Source: Paramyrothecium sp. XJ0827 (taxonomy: Eukaryota > Ascomycota > Sordariomycetes > Hypocreales > Stachybotryaceae). From it: a DNA stretch of 64,000 nt. Both the position numbers and the translations under genes were made by a program. This document shows, piece by piece, positions 57,762 to 64,000 of the stretch. Numbering within the stretch: position 1 is the first letter of the stretch; each line of letters opens with the position of its first letter. A model generated the notes under the pieces. It saw only the letters and a program-made list of their open reading frames with translations. It had not been told where the DNA came from and searched no databases. Where the stretch lies: assembly GCA_020881915.1 (NCBI GenBank), contig JAJFPB010000008.1:2480001-2544000 (forward strand), read 5' to 3'.

Positions 57762-58642
57762 CTACTTCTCATCATAGCTAATCAGGCCATCGATCGTGCC
57801 AGCATGCAAACCACCAGTAATGGGAATATCAGCGGCTGTAGTATGTCTCGCTGCATCACTTAGCAGGTAAACCACGGCCGCAGTCAGGTCGTTCTGGGTA
57901 CTCAGCCGCCTGTTCGGCGGCGCAAGCCACATCTGCTCGCCTTCTCTTTTGCTCTTCGTCTCCCGCACGTTACGTGTCATGTCTGAATCCACGAAACCGG
58001 GCGATATCGTGTTGACGCGTATTTGGTGCGGTGCCAACTCAACCGCGAGTGCCTTTGATAGCATCAGGATGCCGCCTTTGGAGGCATTGTAAGCTGCCAT
58101 GCGATAGCCCGGCAGAGTGATGTGGGCAGACTGTGACGCCAGGAGCACCATGCTTCCTCCTGTGCCCTGTTTAACTATTTGTTTGGCGACGAGCTGCGCA
58201 ATGAAGAAAGTCCCTCGAACCTGGAGGTTTTAGCTTAGCTGAGTTTGTATTCTTGCTTTAAACGTACGTTGATGTCCTGGATCCGCGTGAACTCGTCCCA
58301 AGTCTGGTCCAAAAAGGGCTTGTCAATCGCAATGCCGGCGGCTGGGACAAGTCCGTGAATCGAGCCGAATGCCTTTAAGGCTTGCTCGAACCCGTCATTG
58401 AGGCTTTGCTGCTTCGTTACATCTGTGCGTATGTAAATCGTTTTGTTGTTGAATGTGCTCTGGAGAGTTTCGAATTCAGGAACTGGTTTCTCTTGAATGT
58501 CCATCACAGCTACATTGCCACCCATCTCACTGATGGCGCGTGTGACCGCGAATCCAATGCCTTGGGCGCCTCCTGTCACGATGTAGTTGCGGCTAGTCAG
58601 CTCAAACATAGGCCGCACATTATCGAGGTTGTAGGACGCCAT
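57762..58642 (-). CDS. Short-chain dehydrogenase/reductase
   Basis: Exons in sense order 58642-58268 and 58220-57762 give 277 aa. The cofactor motif TGGAQGIG is at residues 23-30, with MDIQEK after strand 2 and AAG (VPAAGIA) in place of the usual NNAG. The catalytic Tyr169 and Lys173 are in YNASK, with Ser in LLASQSAH (about 154-156). PGFVDSDM and the C-terminal ITGGLHAG are typical of classical SDRs related to mannitol/sorbose or L-xylulose reductases. It should interconvert an alcohol and a ketone with NAD(P)(H); the substrate is unknown. It shares a 406-bp divergent promoter with the flavin monooxygenase, which suggests co-expression. Confidence 0.92.
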
Positions 58643-59048
58643 TGCTTCTGAGCTGCCCTGCCGTCACTCGTTTTTTCAGTGATTGTCTGATTAGAAGGGT
58701 GACCATCAGTGTTCAACGGATGTAAGGCGTTTTGTTAATGGCAATGCCATCCTCTAGTCTTCGAGTATCCGCTTGTCTATGAAGAGTGAGCTCTGGTGTT
58801 CTTCATGTTCTCCACTTTCCGAAATTTACGGAACGGCTTCCTATCTTAGCGTAGACACACTGCTGGATCAGCTCCACATCCTTGTATCAGATAGCGAATA
58901 CCCTGGTCAAGCAATGTGGGTGTGTAGGGGCAAGCCAAGGTACTTGAGCATACCTTAAATATGAAGTATGGCTTTGATGGTCACATTCTCCATTGGTAGA
59001 CAACGCTACCTCTCATCTGACCCATTCGCAACGCGCTAGCCGACCAAA
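58643..59048. other. Shared divergent promoter (SDR and flavin monooxygenase)
   Basis: 406 bp between the two start codons, with no gene. CTTTCCGA at 58815-58822 resembles the left-cluster motif core in seven of eight bases, probably by chance. Confidence 0.45.
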
Positions 59049-60769
59049 ATGGAGCAGTCTTATGATATTGTCGTCGTTGGAACAGGTGAGCAGAAACCCC
59101 GACATCCGGTAATTGAGTTGACGAATGTGTAGGCTGGTATGGCCTGGCTGCCGCGAAGGCATATTTGCAGATGTATCCAGCTGAGAATATGCTGGTTCTT
59201 GAATCTGCTGAATCCTGCGGTGGCACATGGTCCAAAAATCGCCTTTATCCGGGCCTCAAGTCCAACAATATGATCGGCACCTACGAGTTCCCGGACTTCC
59301 CCATGCTGGAGAAAGTCTATGGGGTTAAGCCAAACCATCACATTCCTGGCACGGTCCTACATCGCTATCTCACCGACTTTGCTCACCAGTTCGGGATCTA
59401 TAGCCGCATAAGGTTCCATCACCAGTTGGAACTTGTCGAACCGACCCCATCAGGCGGATGGATACTGACCGTGAGATCACCAGACGGAACCGTCAAGATC
59501 AAGGCGGCTAAGCTGATCCTGGCTACTGGCCTTACATCAACACCTAATATGCCTCAGTACAAGGGCAGTGAAGAGTTTGGTGCCCCAATTTTCCACGCAA
59601 AAGACTTTTGTCAAAGAGCGCCAACTTTAAAGAACGTCAAGACTGCGACTGTTGTTGGCGGTGCAAAATCTGCGTATGATGTTGCATATGCTTTTGTCGA
59701 GGAGGGGGCAACCGTTGATCTCGTTATTCGCCCAAACGGCCACGGCCCTGTCTGGATTACTTCACCATTTGTTACCCCATTCCGGACGCGCCTGGACAAA
59801 CTTCTCAACAGGCGAATGATGACATGGTTCGCTCCCTGTCCTTGGGGTCCAAATCATTCTCTTATCCGTCGGCTGCTGCATGGCACATTCTTGGGCCGTC
59901 TCGTCGTGGGACTCTTCTGGGGCCTATTGACGTCCGATGTCATTGCCGACAATGGCTATTCCAGTCACCCTGAGCTGCAAAAGCTGAAGCCGTGGCACTC
60001 TGCTTTCTGGATTGGCAGCGGCTTGAGCATCTTTAACTATGACAAGTCACTGTTGGACATGGTCAGAGAAGGAAAGATCCGTGTACATATTGACAATATC
60101 AATCGCTTGGAGAGAAACAGTGTCGTACTGGAGGACGGAACGGCACTGAAATCAGATGTTGTGGTTTGTTCCACAGGATGGAAGAAAGAGCCATCATTCA
60201 AGTTTGCCGGGCTAGATGATGCAGGCCTTGGACTAGCAATGAGTCCAGAGGAGAAGAAGCTTGCCAATGCTTCATACGACAGGAAGGTCCTCACAATGTT
60301 TCCGGGACTCAAAAGCCAGCCTGAACTGCGATTCAAACCAGCCGAAGCGGATCCCTTGCGGCTGTATCGATTCATCGTTCCGTCCGGCATGGTTGACCAG
60401 AGGAATCTTGCGTATTCCGGAATGGTATCCACCGTAAGCACATCCATGTGCGCAACAGTGCAGGGCATCTGGATCGCAGCATTTTTGGGAGGTCAGATTG
60501 ATAGATTGCCGGCCTCAAAAGACGAGATCACCGAGGAGATCATGCTGCACACCCAGTGGGGTAAGTGGAGGTATCCATGCGGCTATGGCGCCAGTCTCCC
60601 TGATCTCGTGTTTGAATCATTACCCTATATGGACCTTTTGCTTTCAGATTTAGGTCTCAAGACCAAGCGAAAGTCCAGTATCTGGAAGGAGATCACCCAG
60701 GCATACACACCACATGATTTGTCTGGCTTGGTAGAGGAATGGCAGGAGAACCACGTCAAAGCTACGTAG
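59049..60769 (+). CDS. Class B flavin-dependent monooxygenase
   Basis: Exons 59049-59085 and 59133-60769 give 557 aa. The FAD motif VVVGTGWYGLAA is split by the intron (donor GTGAGC). GGTWSKNRLYPGLK follows. The fingerprint region reads FGAPIFHAKDF: relative to FxGxxxHxxx[YF/W] the Phe, His and terminal aromatic are present, but the third-position Gly is Ala. Phe at the last position fits the FMO/N-hydroxylase side of class B rather than Baeyer-Villiger enzymes, which have Trp. VVGGAKSAYDVA is the NADPH-binding site, and VVVCSTGWKKEP is the usual late ATG-like motif. The C-terminal part is long and has two hydrophobic stretches (for example LGRLVVGLFWGLL). The reaction is insertion of one oxygen from O2 using NADPH; the substrate is unknown. 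Confidence 0.9.
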
Positions 60770-62018
60770 GACAGACAGCTGTTTATAGTGGATGGAAGAT
60801 GGCTATAGATCAAGCAGGAAATGAGTCAATCAGTCACTTTTAAACTTGTTTTACATCATTGGGTATTTTTCGAGTCCCATATTAAAATAAGCTGATTTGG
60901 CATCTTGAAAGCAGATGTGTATGGAAGCCATGCCAAGATAGCTTGTAGGAAACTCGCCTCGCCCAGCTGTCACCTGAATCAACTCCATGATACCGCTGAG
61001 ATTAATTGCCTTGCTTCCCATCGAACCGCGTTCATGCATACCAGGCTCCCCCGCTCCAAACACGCGTCTCTGCTTAGCAGTCCGCCCCGACGGTACGGCA
61101 AGGAGCTCGCCCCTTGTATCAGCTCCATTTCTGCACGCTGCATTCCTAGACCCGCTTTTACCCCAGAACTTTGACAGCCCTTCGGAAATTCCGAGTTCAC
61201 GGAACGGATGTGGCTGATAAGAGGCGCCAAGTGTCTAAGGCCGTAGGCTAATACGTGGACTTGGGCAGATTCGTGTTGATAGCTACCTGCACTGAGACAC
61301 GACTTCAGCTCCACTGATAGACAGCATTCTCATTCTCACGTAGATCGCCAGGCGGAGCTGGCTGCACTTATCAGTGTGCCCCTTCGTGTAACTTGTTCGG
61401 CCTTCTGACTGGTAATATGAGCATTAGCAAGTGTCAAATGGGGTCCCAAACTCCGACTCCGAAAAATCCATTCCGACATTCCGTATCACGCAAGCGGCGG
61501 ATGTCGCCTGCTCCCGCTTCAGTATCTCTCTCAATCAGACATAAATGGTGATGCCCTTACCCGCCGCCTTCATCCATCCCCTATCCGCCTCCTTCGGTAA
61601 CACTATCAGGCGCCTTTATCTAGAATCCTTGACATTAATCACTGTTTTGTGGACTAATCCGGCACCCAGGCACTTGGTCAGTCGAAAATACGGGGTAGCA
61701 AGCTAGTAGCGGTAGCGTGTCTTGGGCTGTTCAATGTGCGGAGATAAGGGACGCTATGATTCGTCGCTATCTCAGCTGTGTTATCACGAGGATTGGCCGT
61801 ACCAACTTCCATTGGACCCGAAATGTTCCTGTTATGCATGGTTCAGTTGTGATATTTGAACGTAGCCTTTTAGAGGTATAAAGACTTAAATGCTTGACGT
61901 CCATCACCACATCACATCCTGCCCCACAAGCCAACGACATTCTGCATTGTTCAAGCATGCTCAGCTGTTGAGCCAAACTTGCTTCCATCTGTACAATCAT
62001 TCCAGTTGACCTTGCAAT
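60770..62018. other. Intergenic region with MFS promoter
   Basis: About 1.25 kb. No supportable gene; ORFs at 60905-61314 lack domains. TATAAA at 61877-61882 lies about 140 bp before the ATG at 62019. Confidence 0.45.
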
Positions 62019-63667
62019 ATGTCCAGCGACTCCATTGCAGCAACGGCTCCCCAGCACTCCGACATTGAGTCCGCTGAAGCCAAGTAAGTGCCCACGCAGT
62101 CCATCATTGCTTTCTGATTGCTTATGCTGTGGACAGGAGCAGCAACAATGATTTCTATTTCGATCCCCAGGCGGAAAAGAAACTGCGGACCAAGATTGAT
62201 TGGATGATCTTGCCGACAGTCTTCTTCCTCTACCTGTTCTGTTTTATTGACAGAGCCAATATCGGTACGCATACCGGGCGCTGCTGCTCAGGGATGTCTG
62301 CTGATACGATTCACTAGGAAATGCCCGAATCGCCGGACTCGAGAGAGATCTCAATATGAAGGGATTCGACTACAACGCCACGCTTTCCATTTTCTACGTA
62401 TCATACATTGTTTTCGAGATTCCATGCAACATTCTTTGCAAGATCGTCGGGCCCGGCTGGTTCATTCCCATTCTCACGATACTCTTTGGCGCCTGCTCCA
62501 TTGCAACTGCGTTCGTGCAGACAACGGCACAATTGCAGGGAGTCAGGTTCTTGCTTGGACTTTTCGAAGCTGGTATGCCTCCGGGCACAGCATACTATCT
62601 GTCTCGTTGGTACCGTCGATCGGAGCTCACATTCCGCTTGAGTGTCTATATCGTATCAGCCCCCGTAGCCGGGGCTTTCGGTGGTCTACTGGCTTCTGCA
62701 ATCCTGAGACTTGACTCCGTTGCAGGCCTTAGGGAGTGGCGCATGATCTTCATTATTGAAGGCATCGTTACAGTCGGCCTAGGAGTCATTGGTATTTTCA
62801 CGCTTGCCGATCGCCCAGAGTCGGCTCGATGGCTCAACGCGGAACAAAAAGAGCTTGCTGAAAGACGAGTGCTTTCTGAGCGAGTCGGCCAGACACAAGT
62901 CCTAGACAAGCTCGACAAGCGCAAGTTTCTTCGTGGAATGTGGAACCCTGTCGTCATTCCCACAGCCTGGGTGTTTCTGTTCGCCAACATCACAGTCCAT
63001 GGACTTGCTGTCTTCACACCCACCATTATCCGCAGCATTTATCCCAATGAGACACCAGGTAGGTAGAACAATCGCTTCGGATATTACAATAGACTAACGA
63101 GCACTTACAGATGTACAACAGCTTTACACTGTTCCACCTTACATTGTCGGATCTTTCTTCACAATTGTGATTCCGTACATCAGCTGGAAGATGGACCAAC
63201 GGCAAATCCTCATGATTTTATCGGCACCTTTGGGTATTATTGGCTATATCATGTTTATTTCCTCTACAAGCCTTCAAGTTCGGTACGGTGCAACCTTTCT
63301 CATCGCATCTTCTATCTTTTCCCTGGGTGCCCTCACGGGTGGACAAGTCTCCGCAAATGTTGTGTCAGACACAGCTCGATCTGCCGGTTTTGCTTTGAAC
63401 GTCATGCTCGGGAACATCGGCGGCCTCATTTCTACCTGGTCATTTCTGCCCTTTGACGCTCCAAATTACTACATCGGCAACGGTCTGAACCTTGGTACTA
63501 CATTTGGCATTCTTTGCCTCTCTACATTCATGTATTTCTGGATGAAGAGAGACAATGTAAAGCGGGACAGGAGGGAAGAAGAAGAACTGAGGCGACTTGA
63601 CGGTATGTCACAGGAGCATATTGAAGACCTTGAGTGGAGACATCCATCTTTTCGTTGGAAGAGTTAG
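62019..63667 (+). CDS. MFS transporter, ACS (allantoate permease-like) family
   Basis: Exons 62019-62083, 62137-62264, 62318-63058 and 63111-63667 give 496 aa with about 12 membrane spans. FCFIDRANIGNARIAGLE is the signature after span 1, FLLGLFEAGMPPG lies in the first half, and ADRPESARWLNAEQKELAERR is the central-loop motif of this family. Fungal members import organic anions such as allantoate, nicotinate, pantothenate or tartrate by proton symport at the plasma membrane. It is the second ACS-family gene in the window and is clearly distinct from the one at 15.7 kb. Downstream of and co-oriented with the flavin monooxygenase; a joint role is possible but unproven. Confidence 0.92.
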
Positions 63668-64000
63668 GATATGTTTTTTTCTTGAACCGTTTCTTGCGGA
63701 GCAGTTTTGTTTTAGGTCCTCTTGTTTAATTTTCGTTGCAGGTAGTTGCAGATTGAATTTTACCTTACTTGCCTTCTCTGCTGCAGTGAGCATTTAGCAA
63801 AGCACTAAAACTTGAATCCCTATGCTCTGTTTGAATCCTCGGGCCCAGGAGCACGTGCGATGTAGCACGACACAAAACAATCGTTTATGACTCACGAATG
63901 ATGTTTATTGACAATTGTAACGGAGAATATAGCAATCTTGATGTGGGAAACAGCTGGAGAATGGTTGATGGATGCATTTGACCCCGAAACCTGCTCCAAG
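63668..64000. other. 3' flank of the last gene
   Basis: 333 bp to the window end; T-rich 3' sequence, no gene seen. Confidence 0.4.

Noticed and set aside
58815..58822. CTTTCCGA in the SDR/FMO divergent promoter as a site of the left-cluster regulator
   Set aside because: It misses one T of the core, is single, and a similar CTTTCCGA occurs near 52547; not enough to link the regions.
1..64000. CRISPR arrays, tRNA or rRNA genes
   Set aside because: No regularly spaced direct repeats, no clear tRNA B-box with matching arms and no rRNA-like sequence were seen by eye; a tRNAscan and rRNA search would settle the RNA genes.

Overview
The window is a stretch of a filamentous ascomycete genome (Pezizomycotina, most likely a sordariomycete; the genus cannot be fixed from sequence alone). 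The genes carry short introns of about 45-130 nt with GTRAGT-type donors, CTNAC-like branch points and YAG acceptors. The gene content is also typical: a Zn2Cys6 regulator, an NRPS-like carboxylate reductase, a HET-domain protein, a PNP-NACHT-ankyrin NLR, a LaeA-like methyltransferase and a Pth11/rhodopsin-like membrane protein. A Tad-like LINE shows RIP-type decay. Exon coordinates below were derived by hand from splice consensus and reading-frame continuity.

Layout. 1-5.7 kb: a Tad-like LINE on the minus strand whose ORF2 is heavily and one-sidedly mutated (C to T at CpA on the sense strand) but keeps a single reading frame. 6.5-7.5 kb: a disordered conserved fungal protein. 8.4-12.0 kb: an NLR (PNP_UDP, NACHT, ankyrin) with one apparent frameshift, followed by gene-poor sequence with a possible remnant of a TIR-like/deoxyribosyltransferase-like domain. 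15.7-30.2 kb: six co-oriented genes: ACS-family MFS transporter, aldo-keto reductase, galactonate-dehydratase-like enolase-superfamily enzyme, Zn2Cys6 regulator, A-T-R carboxylate reductase, and a secreted GDSL esterase. The promoters of the first five share the motif CTTTTCCGA (or its complement), exactly or with one or two mismatches. 30.4-39.9 kb: a 3126-aa DUF3638/DUF3645-type protein (minus). 41.3-43.6 kb: a HET-domain protein. 44.4-46.9 kb: a secreted bicupin oxalate decarboxylase and a small conserved protein (both minus). 48.3-49.1 kb: a broken ankyrin gene. 52.7-63.7 kb: LaeA-like methyltransferase, alpha/beta hydrolase, rhodopsin-like membrane protein, SDR, flavin monooxygenase and a second ACS-family MFS transporter.

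How genes may work together (inference). In the 15.7-30.2 kb block, an anion importer, a sugar-acid dehydratase, an ATP/NADPH carboxylate reductase and an aldehyde-reducing AKR form a chemically coherent set: acid uptake, dehydration, reduction to aldehyde, reduction to alcohol. The embedded regulator probably acts through CTTTTCCGA. No keto-deoxy-acid aldolase is present, so this is not a simple copy of the known galactonate or galacturonate catabolic sets; it is the best candidate here for an undescribed system. The right-hand block (SDR, FMO, alpha/beta hydrolase, MFS) could be a second small oxidative pathway, but the evidence for linkage is only proximity.
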